From positions 62,001 to 126,000 of the forward strand of contig CANLYJ010000001.1 in the NCBI GenBank assembly GCA_947495295.1: a DNA stretch of 64,000 nt, written 5' to 3'. The position numbers and the translations under genes are program-made. Under the pieces are notes generated by a model. That model saw only the letters and a program-made list of their open reading frames with translations. It was not told the origin of the DNA and made no database searches. Below, piece by piece: positions 32,729 to 41,896 of this stretch (position 1 is its first letter; each line of letters begins with the position of its first letter). The DNA is from an uncultured Paracoccaceae bacterium (GTDB lineage: Bacteria; Pseudomonadota; Alphaproteobacteria; Rhodobacterales; Rhodobacteraceae).

Positions 32729-35700
32729 GTGCGGTTTAGCAAACTTCGACTGAATGGCTTTAAGAGCTTTGTGGACCCAACCGATCTGATCATCGCCGAT
32801 GGTCTGACCGGTGTTGTGGGTCCGAATGGTTGTGGCAAGTCCAACCTGCTTGAGGCCCTGCGCTGGGTGATGGGCGAAAACCGTCACAAGGCGATGCGTG
32901 GCGGCAGCATGGAAGACGTGATCTTTGCCGGGGCGTCGACCCGGCCTGCCCGAAATTTTGCCGAAGTATCGCTGATCATTGATAATGGTGAACGGCTGGC
33001 CCCTGCCGCCTTCAACGACAATGATAACCTTGAGATTATTCGCCGGATCACCCGCGATGCCGGATCGGCCTATAAGGTCGGGGCCAAGGATGTCCGCGCC
33101 CGCGATGTGCAGATGCTGTTTGCCGATGCATCCACCGGGGCGCATTCGCCAGCGCTGGTCCGTCAGGGCCAGATTTCGGAACTGATCAACGCCAAACCCA
33201 AGGCCCGCCGCCGCATTCTGGAAGAAGCGGCTGGTATTTCGGGCCTGTATCAACGTCGTCATGAGGCGGAGTTGAAGCTGAAAGGCGCCGAGACGAACCT
33301 GACCCGTGTTGATGATGTGATTGAGCAATTGGCGTCGCAACTGGGGCAGTTGGCCCGGCAGGCCCGGCAGGCCGCCCGGTATCGCGAGATCGGGGAGAAG
33401 CTGCGCAAAGCCGAGGGCATGCTGTTGTTCCGCCGCTGGAAAGAGGCTGATGAGGCCCTGATGGCCGCGTCAGAGCAGTTGCGTGAGCGGACGACCGCAG
33501 CAGCACAGGCCGAAAAAGCGGCGCGTGAGGCCAGCAAGGGCCGCCAGATGGCCGAAGATGCCTTGCCTGCGCTACGCGAGGAAGAGGCGATTGCGGCGGC
33601 TGTTTTGCAGCGCCTGCAAGTGCAGCGCGATACGTTGAAGGATCAGGAAGAACGCGCCCTGTCGATGATCGAAACCCTGCGCGCCCGGATTGATCAGCTG
33701 AGCCGTGATATGGAACGCGAAAGCGGGCTGAACAAGGATGCCGGCGAGACGATTGAGCGGCTGGAATGGGAAGCCCGCGAGATTGCCAAGGCGGGCGACG
33801 GCCATGACAAACGGCTGGAAGAGGCGCAGGTCGCGGCCCGGGAAGCCGCAGGCGTGTTGCAGCAACGCGAGGCGGATTCCGCGCAACTGACCGAGGATGT
33901 GGCCCGATTGGCCGCGCGCCATCAGTCTGCGCAGCGTTTGCTGGAAGATAACCGTACCACGCTGGAAAAGAACGAAAGCGAGGCTGCCCGTGCCAAGGCG
34001 GCGATGACCGAGGCAGAAGCGGCGTTGACCAAAGCCGAAGCTGACTTTGCTGCCGCAGGTGAGGCGGAAAAACTGGCCGTTGCTGGGGCCGAGGCAGCGG
34101 ATAAGGCATTGGTCGCAGCAGAGGCCGCCCGCGCCGAAACCCAAGGTCGCGAAAGCGATGCGCGCGGGCTGCGATCCGAGGCCGAGGGTGAGGCCAATGC
34201 CTTGCGCGCCGAGGTGGCTGCGTTGGCCAAGCTGGTGGAACGGGACACCGCAGAGGGCGGTCAGGTTCTTGACCTGCTGCGTGTGCAGGGGGGCTATGAA
34301 AAGGCGCTGGGCGCGGCATTGGCCGATGATCTGCGCGCGCCGGCGGTGGCGGCGGAGGCGGCATCGGGCTGGGCCTTGTTGCCCGGCTATGCGACGCCGC
34401 AGACCTTGCCAGAAGGGGTTGCCGCCCTGACGAATTACGTCACCGTGCCAGAGGTATTGGCGCGCCGGATGTCACAGGTCGGTCTGGTGGATCAGGCGGA
34501 TGGCCCACGTTTGCAGGCCGATCTGAAACCCGGTCAGCGGCTGGTATCGTCAGAGGGTGATTTGTGGCGCTGGGATGGGTTCCGTGCCGGGGCCGAGGAT
34601 GCCCCGTCGGCTGCCGCTTTGCGCTTGCAGCAGTTGAACCGCCTGACTGAATTGAAACGTGATCTGGAAGAAGCGTCTGCCACCGCCATGGGTGCCGCAC
34701 AGGCGCATGAGGCGTTGACGGCAATGTTGAAAGACCAGACTGAGGCGGATCATGCCGCACGTCTGGCCCGCCGCGATGCAGATCGGGCTGTGACGGATGC
34801 AAACCGCGCGGCCAGCCGGGCAGAGGCGGATCGCAACCTGAGCCAGGGCAAGCTGGAAAGCCTCGGACTTGCGCTCAAGCGCCATGAGGAAGAGGCGATG
34901 AATGCCCGCAAGGCCTTGACCGAGGCTGAAAAGGCAGCCGCGGCATTGGGCGACCTGGATGCTGCCCGCGCATCGGTTGAAGATGTGAAAATGACAGTTG
35001 AGGCGGCCCGGATCACGATGATGTCGCGCCGGTCGGCCCATGATGAGGTCCGCCGCGAGGGTGAGCAGCGATTGAAGCGGAGCCAGGAGATTACCAAGGA
35101 AATTTCTGGCTGGAAGCACCGGTTGGAGACGGCCAATAAACGCACCGCGGAACTGGCCGAACGCAAGGCGGCAAGCGAGGTCGAACTGGTCGATGCGACA
35201 GCGGCGCCAGATGAGATTGCGGCCAAACGTGCAGAATTGGCTGATGCCATTGATGAGGCAGAGACCCGGCGCAAAGCATCCGCCGACAAGCTGGCCGAGG
35301 CCGAAACGGTGTTGCGCGATGCAGGCCATGTTGAACGGGATTCCGAGCGGCTGGCATCAGAGGCCCGCGAGGCCCGCGCCCGGTCCGAGGCGCGGTCCGA
35401 TGCCGCGCGCGAAACCGTCGCCTATGCGGCAGAGCGGATCATGGAGGCGCAAGAGGTCACGCCCGATAAGTTGCTCGAAAGCCTTGAGACCGATCTGGAT
35501 CAGATGCCCGCTTCCGAAAAGGTCGAAGGCGAGGTGAATGCGCTAAAGCGGCAGCGCGACAGCCTGGGTGCCGTGAACCTGCGCGCCGAGGAAGACGCCA
35601 AGGAGGTGCAGGTCGAGCATGATGCGCTGGTCAGTGAAAAGGCCGATCTGGAAGCGGCGATTGCCGCCTTGCGGTCGGGCATTGCCAGCCTGAACAAGGA

Positions 35701-36184
35701 AGGCCGCGAGCGGTTGTTGACCGCCTTTGAGCAGGTGAACGAGAACTTCGGCCTGCTGTTTACCCATCTGTTTGGCGGTGGTGAGGCAAAGCTGGTGCTG
35801 GTGGAATCTGACGATCCGCTTGAAGCCGGGTTGGAGATCATGTGCCAGCCGCCGGGCAAGAAGCTGAGCACGCTGTCGCTGCTGTCTGGGGGGGAGCAGA
35901 CGCTGACGGCGCTGGCGCTGATCTTTGCTGTGTTCCTGGCCAACCCCGCCCCGATTTGTGTGCTGGACGAGGTCGACGCGCCGTTGGATGATGCCAATGT
36001 GACCCGGTTCTGTGATCTGCTGGATGAGATGACCCGCCGCACAGAAACCCGGTTCCTGATCATCACCCACCATGCTGTCACCATGAGCCGGATGGACCGG
36101 CTGTTTGGGGTGACCATGGGCGAACAGGGTGTGTCGCAACTTGTTTCGGTTGACCTCAAGAAAGCTGAGGCGCTGGTTGCGTAA
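32729..36184 (+). CDS. smc: Chromosome segregation protein SMC
   Basis: 1151 residues with the full SMC architecture. The N-terminal ATPase half has Walker A (VGPNGCGKSN, about residue 30-39); long coiled coils run at about 165-480 and 660-990; the hinge domain is around 500-640 (LLRVQGGYEKALGAALADDL); the C-terminal head has the signature LSGGEQTLTALAL and Walker B ICVLDEVDAPLDD. It condenses and orients sister chromosomes with ScpA/ScpB. The start is GTG (MRFSKLRLNGFKSF) with AGCAGG upstream. Long open frames on the opposite strand are shadows caused by its GC-rich codon use. Confidence 0.97.
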   Translation: MRFSKLRLNGFKSFVDPTDLIIADGLTGVVGPNGCGKSNLLEALRWVMGENRHKAMRGGSMEDVIFAGASTRPARNFAEVSLIIDNGERLAPAAFNDNDNLEIIRRITRDAGSAYKVGAKDVRARDVQMLFADASTGAHSPALVRQGQISELINAKPKARRRILEEAAGISGLYQRRHEAELKLKGAETNLTRVDDVIEQLASQLGQLARQARQAARYREIGEKLRKAEGMLLFRRWKEADEALMAASEQLRERTTAAAQAEKAAREASKGRQMAEDALPALREEEAIAAAVLQRLQVQRDTLKDQEERALSMIETLRARIDQLSRDMERESGLNKDAGETIERLEWEAREIAKAGDGHDKRLEEAQVAAREAAGVLQQREADSAQLTEDVARLAARHQSAQRLLEDNRTTLEKNESEAARAKAAMTEAEAALTKAEADFAAAGEAEKLAVAGAEAADKALVAAEAARAETQGRESDARGLRSEAEGEANALRAEVAALAKLVERDTAEGGQVLDLLRVQGGYEKALGAALADDLRAPAVAAEAASGWALLPGYATPQTLPEGVAALTNYVTVPEVLARRMSQVGLVDQADGPRLQADLKPGQRLVSSEGDLWRWDGFRAGAEDAPSAAALRLQQLNRLTELKRDLEEASATAMGAAQAHEALTAMLKDQTEADHAARLARRDADRAVTDANRAASRAEADRNLSQGKLESLGLALKRHEEEAMNARKALTEAEKAAAALGDLDAARASVEDVKMTVEAARITMMSRRSAHDEVRREGEQRLKRSQEITKEISGWKHRLETANKRTAELAERKAASEVELVDATAAPDEIAAKRAELADAIDEAETRRKASADKLAEAETVLRDAGHVERDSERLASEAREARARSEARSDAARETVAYAAERIMEAQEVTPDKLLESLETDLDQMPASEKVEGEVNALKRQRDSLGAVNLRAEEDAKEVQVEHDALVSEKADLEAAIAALRSGIASLNKEGRERLLTAFEQVNENFGLLFTHLFGGGEAKLVLVESDDPLEAGLEIMCQPPGKKLSTLSLLSGGEQTLTALALIFAVFLANPAPICVLDEVDAPLDDANVTRFCDLLDEMTRRTETRFLIITHHAVTMSRMDRLFGVTMGEQGVSQLVSVDLKKAEALVA

Positions 36185-36327
36185 CCTGTAGGTTGCATGA
36201 CGCAACGTAAAGCTGTGTGTCAGTTCACACTGATCTGACGCGATAACTTTCCTATCCTGATCCTGCAGCAATTCCTGCTGTGTGTTTTGTTAGGATCGTA
36301 AAATGCGTTATTTATTATCTGTATTGA

Positions 36328-37188
36328 GTGTTTTTGCCCGTGTTGGCTGGCTGTGGCGGTGGTGGAGGATCAGGCTCGGATGCGCCGGACGAACCTGCGT
36401 TCCGGGATGTTGAAGCGACGACCCTGTCAGATGGTGGTGTTCTGTTCCTCGGGGTTTCCACGCCGAACCGCAGAGGGCTGACGTTGCGCCAGGAAGATGG
36501 TAGAGGCGGTTTGTTCTCCAATATGAACGCCGATAGTAGCCGCGATGTTGCAGGGTTTCGATATTTCGCGACGCTGGATGGCACCGTTCCGCAATCCCAT
36601 GCTTTTGAGAAGCGCCGTGATGAGGGTTATGTCGAGATTGCCGCGATACAGGACCCAAGGCTTATCGCGTTCGGGCCCTACGTGCCCGGTGCGAATATCC
36701 ATTCGGAAGGTGGGACAGTGCCGACCAGCGGCAACGCCAACTACACCGGCGACTATATCGGCTTTCTGGCACGGGGTGCGTCGACCACCGAGCATGGGCT
36801 GACAGAAAGCCAGATCACCGGTGATGTCCAGCTTGAGGCGGATTTTTCGGGTGGCACATTGGCGGGTGAAATTACTAACCGGCAAAGGTTTTTATCGCTT
36901 GATGGCAGTGATGCCGCCTATGATCTGGAGGATTTGACCCTGGCGGAGGTGGGTATCGTTGGTGGTGCGACTGATGGTTTTGGGACCACTGTCGGTGGCA
37001 AGTTATCGACCAGCCGCGCCGTGCCGGAAGCGGGTGATCTTTCCGGGAACTGGCAGGCGGCCTTTGGCGGTGATGAGGCCGGTGTCGTGTTTGGTTCGGT
37101 CGAAGTGGATCATGACTATCAGCAAGGCGGCGGGCGGATCACCCATGATTATGTCGAACTGGGCGTGTTTGTCGCCGAAAAGCCCTGA
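36328..37188 (+). CDS. Slam/TbpB-like surface lipoprotein with broken signal peptide
   Basis: 286 residues as readable, with a lipobox LAGC (Cys about residue 9), a glycine-rich tether GCGGGGGSGSD and a beta-rich body. That body includes NYTGDYIGFLARGA, ITGDVQLEADFSGGTLAG and a final GNWQAAFGGDEAGVVFG segment, resembling transferrin-binding-protein-like barrels of Slam-dependent lipoproteins. Read from GTG 36328 the signal peptide is too short. An ATG at 36303 with AGGA upstream opens in another frame; skipping one T in the run at 36331-36335 would join MRYLLSVLSV to LPVLAGC, a perfect lipoprotein signal. So this is a frameshift, a slippage site or a sequence error. Confidence 0.65.
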   Translation: MFLPVLAGCGGGGGSGSDAPDEPAFRDVEATTLSDGGVLFLGVSTPNRRGLTLRQEDGRGGLFSNMNADSSRDVAGFRYFATLDGTVPQSHAFEKRRDEGYVEIAAIQDPRLIAFGPYVPGANIHSEGGTVPTSGNANYTGDYIGFLARGASTTEHGLTESQITGDVQLEADFSGGTLAGEITNRQRFLSLDGSDAAYDLEDLTLAEVGIVGGATDGFGTTVGGKLSTSRAVPEAGDLSGNWQAAFGGDEAGVVFGSVEVDHDYQQGGGRITHDYVELGVFVAEKP

Positions 37189-37210
37189 TGGGTCTGACCG
37201 CATGACCTTT

Positions 37211-37257
37211 GATGGTGGGCGTCGCTATTGCTGACGCAATGCGCCCCGCCCACCATC
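37211..37257. terminator. Hairpin after the lipoprotein gene
   Basis: GATGGTGGGCG (37211-37221) is complementary to CGCCCACCATC (37247-37257), with a second small GCG/CGC pairing inside. It lies 22 bases downstream of the lipoprotein stop and may end that transcript; there is no T-run. The rest of the 204-bp gap to the next gene shows nothing clear. Confidence 0.45.
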
Positions 37258-37392
37258 CCATATAGGCTTTTGCATTGATGAATTGCCCTGAAAGCGTGTT
37301 GTCAGCGCAACGTCCGGTTTGCGTCGGCAAAACATTGGAACCGATCATGCGCCTTGTATGTTATTGTCTTACGGTTCAGGTAACGAAGTGCA

Positions 37393-37794
37393 ATGAGTGA
37401 AAAGTTTGAAAATCTGACTGGGCGCTGGACGGGCCGTTATGACTATACCCGTGATGCAGAGGCCGTCCCCTTTGAGGTCGTGCTGGACGACAATGGTGGC
37501 GTTTTGTCAGGTGATATCACCGAACCGAATACGTTTCGCCGCGATATGGGTGCCCATCTTGCCGCGACGCTGATCGGTGATCGTCTTGGTTTTGATGTGT
37601 CATTTCGCAAGACCTATGGCGGTTTTGATCAGGGCGATGACCCGATTTACGAAGGCGCGTTGAATGATGCGCTGACCCGGATTGACGGGGTCTGGCGTTT
37701 TCCCGATGAGCCTGATTGGCTGGGCCGGTTCATGATGGTGCGCACGGTGGAGCTACGTGCCAAGCGGGCTGTCGCCGACGAGGTGCCGTTTTAG
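37393..37794 (+). CDS. Conserved-looking small protein, unknown function
   Basis: 133 residues, acidic, with no signal peptide, membrane segment or cysteine. The N-terminal half (NLTGRWTGRYDYTRDAEAVP, DDNGGVLSGDITEPNTF) suggests a small beta-barrel of the lipocalin-like kind: a W-x-G-x-Y/D strand followed by hairpins. I recognise no named family. CAGG and GTAACGAAG precede the ATG. Downstream gene is convergent (mltB-like) with a 31-bp gap. Codon use is like its neighbours, so it is probably a real gene. Confidence 0.6.
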   Translation: MSEKFENLTGRWTGRYDYTRDAEAVPFEVVLDDNGGVLSGDITEPNTFRRDMGAHLAATLIGDRLGFDVSFRKTYGGFDQGDDPIYEGALNDALTRIDGVWRFPDEPDWLGRFMMVRTVELRAKRAVADEVPF

Positions 37795-37825
37795 CCGGTG
37801 CCAGACGGCCCCGCCCGTCATCCCG

Positions 37826-38989
37826 TTACAGCCGGTTGAGCAATTCCATCGTTGGCCATGCATCGGCGGGCAAGCCAAGCCGCGTCTGTTCGGCCTGCAC
37901 CGCATCGCGTGTTTTTGCCCCCAGAATCCCGTCAATCCCACCGACATCATGCCCTCGCGCTGTCAGCTTTTGTTGTAGCTGCTGCATCTGCTGGCCACTG
38001 AGCGCCGCACTTGGGTTGCCCGCATCATAGATCGCCGCCCCTTCCAGCCGGGTGCCGAAATAGGCCGCCGTCGTCACGTAGACGAAGCTTTTGTTCCAGT
38101 CGAAATAGACGTCGAAATTGGGATAAGCCAGAAAAGCCGGCCCGTTGCGCCCCATTGGCAGCAGCACGGCGGCAGGCAGATCGCCCGCCCCCAGATCACC
38201 GGCCCGCGCCCTGACCCCACGCGCTACCCAATCGCTGACACTGGCCTTGTTGTTCAGCCCCGTCAGTCCCCAGTCCAGGTCAGCCGGCACGACGACCTCC
38301 TGTAGCCAAGGTTCATTCGCCCGCCAACCCAGCGATGACAGCACATTCGCCCCGGTCATCAGCGCGTCAGCGGCGGAATCCTTCAGGTTCACCACCCCGT
38401 CCCCGTCGCCGTCCAACCCTTTTTCCACGATCTCGCGCGGGAGTTTCTGCAATTGCCCGATCTCACCCGCCCAGGCTCCGGTTGTGCTGGCCGGGTCCAT
38501 GCCCCCGCGCCGGTAAAGCTCGATCGCGGCAACAAGTTGGGGGCGAAACAGATCCGGCCTGCGGCAATCATGCGCCAATGTCAGCAGCGCGTTGCGGGTG
38601 TTGAAACTGCCCTGGACCTGGCCGTAATCCGTCTCAAACGCCCAGAAGGCGAGCAGGACGCCGCGTGGGATACCGAACCGCTGTTGGATTGCATCAAATG
38701 TGCTGTCGTAACGCTGTCCGTAGATCCGCCCGTTATCGATCCGGTTCTGGCTGATCAGGGCACGCGAGAAGCTGAGGAAGTCCTTTTGGAATACCCCCTG
38801 CGCCCGATCGGCCTTGATCACCGCCGGATCAATCCGTGCGCCCTGGAAAAAGTTGTCGGCGGTGGCCTCCGGGATGCCCGTGGCGACTGCTTCGGCCTTG
38901 ATCCCGTTGATAAATGCCCCCACATCGCCGCCGCAGGTTTGCCCATGGGCGGTGCTTGCAAGAAGGCTAAGGGCGAGGGCAATGCGCAT
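37826..38989 (-). CDS. Lytic murein transglycosylase, MltB-like, with peptidoglycan-binding domain
   Basis: 387 residues. A signal peptide ending STAHGQT leads into a SLT_2 (MltB-type) catalytic domain, with the glutamate in LAFWAFETDYGQVQG and the NLKDSAADALMTGANVLSSLGW segment. The C-terminal peptidoglycan-binding module (about 325-387) has LQQKLTARGHDVGGIDGILG and TRDAVQAEQTRLGLPADAWP. It cleaves glycan strands in the periplasm. There is no lipobox, so it is probably soluble. It is the second lytic transglycosylase of the window and unlinked to slt. Confidence 0.93.
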   Translation of the reverse strand: MRIALALSLLASTAHGQTCGGDVGAFINGIKAEAVATGIPEATADNFFQGARIDPAVIKADRAQGVFQKDFLSFSRALISQNRIDNGRIYGQRYDSTFDAIQQRFGIPRGVLLAFWAFETDYGQVQGSFNTRNALLTLAHDCRRPDLFRPQLVAAIELYRRGGMDPASTTGAWAGEIGQLQKLPREIVEKGLDGDGDGVVNLKDSAADALMTGANVLSSLGWRANEPWLQEVVVPADLDWGLTGLNNKASVSDWVARGVRARAGDLGAGDLPAAVLLPMGRNGPAFLAYPNFDVYFDWNKSFVYVTTAAYFGTRLEGAAIYDAGNPSAALSGQQMQQLQQKLTARGHDVGGIDGILGAKTRDAVQAEQTRLGLPADAWPTMELLNRL

Positions 38990-39102
38990 TGTGATCTCCG
39001 GTATGCAGTTTGGGGCAAGCTAACAGGCATCCCCTCATGCGCAAGACTGGCCATTGCCCATATCGGCGGGTACAAGCCCAAGGGAGGCGGATGGAGATAT
39101 CA

Positions 39103-39504
39103 ATGGCACAACGCGGCGCAGGCGGAACCGATGGCGGCACGGGCAGCTTTCTGATTGGGTTGGCGATGATGATCGGCGGCGGCTATCTGCTGTTGAACAA
39201 TATTGTTGTACGTCCGAATTTCGGTTTTGGCAGTGTGGCCTTCCGCTTTGGCGGCTTGTCTGTGACCAGCGGGATGATCCTGATCCCGTTCATGTTTGGC
39301 GTTGGTATGATTTTCTATAACTCGCGCAACTGGATTGGGTGGCTGCTGGCCTGCGGGTCACTTTTGGCCCTGATCTTTGGCGTCATCGCCAATATGTCGC
39401 TGGAATTGACCCGGATGAGCGCCTTTGACCTGATCATCATTCTGGTGCTGCTGGTCGGTGGTCTGGGGCTGTTTTTGCGCGCGCTGCGCAGCTCAAGCCA
39501 GTAA
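39103..39504 (+). CDS. Small four-helix membrane protein, unknown function
   Basis: 133 residues with four clear hydrophobic helices ([70 protein letters not shown]). A short [12 protein letters not shown]-terminus precedes them and an [12 protein letters not shown] loop lies after the first helix. I recognise no family with known role. The ATG at 39103 has GGAG six bases upstream; another in frame at 39091 is possible with a poorly spaced site. Its 3' end overlaps the convergent cbiB by 12 bases. Confidence 0.7.
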   Translation: MAQRGAGGTDGGTGSFLIGLAMMIGGGYLLLNNIVVRPNFGFGSVAFRFGGLSVTSGMILIPFMFGVGMIFYNSRNWIGWLLACGSLLALIFGVIANMSLELTRMSAFDLIIILVLLVGGLGLFLRALRSSSQ

Positions 39505-40392
39505 TGCGGTGATCGCAGCCAGCGCAAGTGCGCCCCCCCATGTTTTCCACAGGATCGTAACGCTTTGGTCGATGTGATCGGCGGTCAGGTCATGTGCGCC
39601 AGTTTCATTCACAAAAGGAAAATCGCGCATCGCCCCGTCATAGCTGCGCGGCCCGCTTAGCGCGATGTCCAGCCCATGGGCCATTGCCGCCTCTGGCCAA
39701 CCGGCATTGGGGGACCGGTGCAAAGGGGCGTCGCGCAGGATGCCGCCAGGTGCTGGCCTGCCGCTGATCAGCCAGATCAAGGCGGCGGTCAGCCGGGCCG
39801 GGATCAGGTTCAGCAGATCATCAAGCCGGGCTGCCGCCCATCCGAATTCTTCATGTTGGGGCGTGTGGTAGCCGATCATGCTGTCAGCGGTGTTGACGAT
39901 CTTGTAAATCAGCAGCCCCGGCAAACCGGCAATGGCAAACCAGAAAGCCGGGGCAATTACCCCGTCGGACAGGTTTTCTGCCGCACTTTCGATAGCTCCC
40001 CGTGCCACGGCGGACCTGTCCATATCACTTGTGTCCCGGCCCACGATCATCGCCACCGCGCGCCGCCCATCCCCCAGCGATAGCCGCAGCGCATCGCCAA
40101 CCGCCTGCACATGTTGCACCAGGGATTTCTGGGCCAGCAACACGGCCAGGATGATGATGTCGATCACCTGACCGGGCAGGGCCTGCAAGGCCCATCCCAA
40201 CGCGCCAGCGGCGATGCAACATTCCACAACGGTCAATATCCCCATCAACCGCCGTCTGTCGCCCTTGTTAAAGCTGCGATCACACCAGCCAATCAAACGG
40301 CCCATCAGCACGGCAGGGTGCGGGATACGGGACCAGAGCCAGCGCGGCTCTCCCATCACCGCATCAAGCAGCATGCCAAGGATCAGGGTCAC
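39493..40392 (-). CDS. cbiB: Adenosylcobinamide-phosphate synthase CbiB/CobD
   Basis: 299-residue membrane enzyme that joins (R)-1-amino-2-propanol phosphate to adenosylcobyric acid. Family features are [23 protein letters not shown], the [19 protein letters not shown] motif, [15 protein letters not shown] and [27 protein letters not shown]. The likely start is GTG at 40392, whose GTGA overlaps the cobC stop; an ATG eight codons earlier (40416) would lie inside cobC. It is last in the DUF1636-cobC-cbiB operon. Confidence 0.94.
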   Translation of the reverse strand: MTLILGMLLDAVMGEPRWLWSRIPHPAVLMGRLIGWCDRSFNKGDRRRLMGILTVVECCIAAGALGWALQALPGQVIDIIILAVLLAQKSLVQHVQAVGDALRLSLGDGRRAVAMIVGRDTSDMDRSAVARGAIESAAENLSDGVIAPAFWFAIAGLPGLLIYKIVNTADSMIGYHTPQHEEFGWAAARLDDLLNLIPARLTAALIWLISGRPAPGGILRDAPLHRSPNAGWPEAAMAHGLDIALSGPRSYDGAMRDFPFVNETGAHDLTADHIDQSVTILWKTWGGALALAAITALLA

Positions 40393-41324
40393 AGGGCGGC
40401 CTCTAGTCTGGCCCAACCGTCCGGCGGGGGCAGGCCAAGGCGCAGCCAGTCAGATGCATAAGGAAAGGTGCGCGACCAGATATGGTGCCGGGCCAGTTGA
40501 TCCTGGGCGGCGGCAGCATTCTTGACCTTATATAGGCGGAACAGCGGGGTGCCGCCGACCACCTCTGCGCCTTTTGCGGTCAACAGATGATCCAACCGGG
40601 TGGCGTCCGTCATCAGGCGCGCGCGGGTTTCGTCGGCCCATTGCGGATCGGCCAGCGCCTCTGCTCCGATCATCAGGGCGGGGCCGGATATTTGCCAGGG
40701 GCCCAGCAGATCGGTCAGCCGTTTGATGATGGCCGGATCGCCGATGGCAAAGCCAAGGCGCAGCCCGGCCAGCCCCCAGAACTTGCCAAAGCTTTTTAGC
40801 ACAACCGTGCCGGGGCGATTGGCTAGATGGATCAGGCTATGCTCTGGCCCGGTATCACAAAAGCTTTCGTCGATGATCGTGTAAGGGGTCGTCAGGTCGG
40901 ATGCCTGCCACAGGTGACCATCGGGGTTATTGGGATGAACAGCAACCACGACGTGGCTTGGGTCTTGACCCAAGGTCCATCCCGCCGCCTGAAAGGCCGC
41001 GCCGTGTTCATTATAGGTGGGGCCGGGGATGCAGACATCGCCTTGCGGGATGGTGTGGGGCAGGGCTGCGATAATGGCTGACGCGCCGGTGGCCCCGATG
41101 ATGCCCGCCCCCTCTGGCACCTGCCAGAAACTGCGCGCCCGGTCGTAAAGCCTGCTGAACGCGGCCTTGTCGGGCAGGGCGGTCCAGCTATCGGGGGTCA
41201 TGGTTGGCAATGGGTATGGCACCGGATTGATACCCGTCGACAGGTCCAGCCAATTGGCACGGGCACCACCATAGGTCCTGATCGCGGCATCCAAGCCGCC
41301 GCCATGGTCGCGCGGTTTGGTCAT
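40389..41324 (-). CDS. cobC: Threonine-phosphate decarboxylase CobC
   Basis: 311-residue PLP enzyme of the histidinol-phosphate aminotransferase group that makes aminopropanol phosphate for B12. It begins [20 protein letters not shown] and then has [14 protein letters not shown]. The PLP lysine lies in [21 protein letters not shown] (read across two segments) and [13 protein letters not shown] carries the PLP-ring Asp. Enzymes labelled CobC in alphaproteobacteria correspond to enteric CobD. Coupled by overlapping codons both to the DUF1636 gene upstream and to cbiB downstream. Confidence 0.92.
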   Translation of the reverse strand: MTKPRDHGGGLDAAIRTYGGARANWLDLSTGINPVPYPLPTMTPDSWTALPDKAAFSRLYDRARSFWQVPEGAGIIGATGASAIIAALPHTIPQGDVCIPGPTYNEHGAAFQAAGWTLGQDPSHVVVAVHPNNPDGHLWQASDLTTPYTIIDESFCDTGPEHSLIHLANRPGTVVLKSFGKFWGLAGLRLGFAIGDPAIIKRLTDLLGPWQISGPALMIGAEALADPQWADETRARLMTDATRLDHLLTAKGAEVVGGTPLFRLYKVKNAAAAQDQLARHHIWSRTFPYASDWLRLGLPPPDGWARLEAAL

Positions 41325-41695
41325 TCGTCGGTCGGCAAAGGCGGATGGCGGGTCACGAAATGGCCTTTGATGGCTTGCGGCCAGTCACGATAGGGGACCT
41401 GGCCTGTTTCGCTGTCAGCATGGGCCATCGCATAGGCCACGATCCCCGATGCCGCATCACTATCAGGTTCAAACGCACCAATTGTGTAATTCAGCTTGCC
41501 TGCGCCCTGGATGGTCACGTTGCACGCACCTTTGCAACCCATCAGGCAAGACACCCGCCGTGTGCGGACATTGGACAGGCCTGCCGCCGCCGCCTCGATC
41601 AAGATGGCCAGCTTTTCACCGTCCGTGGATTTCATGTCGCCCGATTCCCAGCCTTCCCTTTTGCAGGTGTCGCAGGTGGTGATCCATGTTGTCAT
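41321..41695 (-). CDS. DUF1636 family protein, B12-cluster associated
   Basis: 124 residues with a CxxC pair near the start (ITTCDTCKREGW) and a second cysteine group (RRVSCLMGCKGACNVTIQGAGK). The arrangement resembles a thioredoxin-like [2Fe-2S] ferredoxin, C-x2-C plus C-x3-C-x3-C. DUF1636 genes recur beside cobalamin genes in Rhodobacteraceae, so it may be an electron donor or cobalt-handling factor; biochemical proof is unknown to me. It overlaps cobC by four bases (ATGA) and is first in its operon. No riboswitch was seen upstream. Confidence 0.85.
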   Translation of the reverse strand: MTTWITTCDTCKREGWESGDMKSTDGEKLAILIEAAAAGLSNVRTRRVSCLMGCKGACNVTIQGAGKLNYTIGAFEPDSDAASGIVAYAMAHADSETGQVPYRDWPQAIKGHFVTRHPPLPTDE

Positions 41696-41797
41696 GCGTT
41701 TCGCGCCTCATAATGCTGCGGCATATCAAGCGGATTCCCGCCGGAATCACAAGCACCCCCGTCGATCGCTATATTTTGGGGCAGCATGCCGCCCGCG

Positions 41798-41812
41798 TTA
41801 ACCATTCGTTAG
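41798..41812. promoter_or_regulatory. CtrA-like box upstream of receiver-like gene
   Basis: TTAACCATTCGTTAG at 41798-41812 fits TTAA-N7-TTAA with one mismatch in the last base. It is 85 bases before the ATG of the receiver-domain gene; a further TTAAC half-site occurs near 41866. Together they suggest CtrA-dependent transcription. Confidence 0.45.
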
Positions 41813-41896
41813 TAAAATGGGCAGACAGGTGGAGTAAGAGTTTATTTACCGCCCATTCATCTTGGGTTAACATAAACCAGCACAACCGGAGAGATC

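Noticed and set aside
33186-35357. Several long open frames antisense to or shifted within smc (up to 392 codons)
   Set aside because: They are rich in Pro, Arg and Ser and mirror SMC's GC-biased codons; no family resemblance and no ribosome sites.
36192-36206. GTTGC/GCAAC hairpin after smc as terminator
   Set aside because: Five-base stem with no T-run; too weak to assert.
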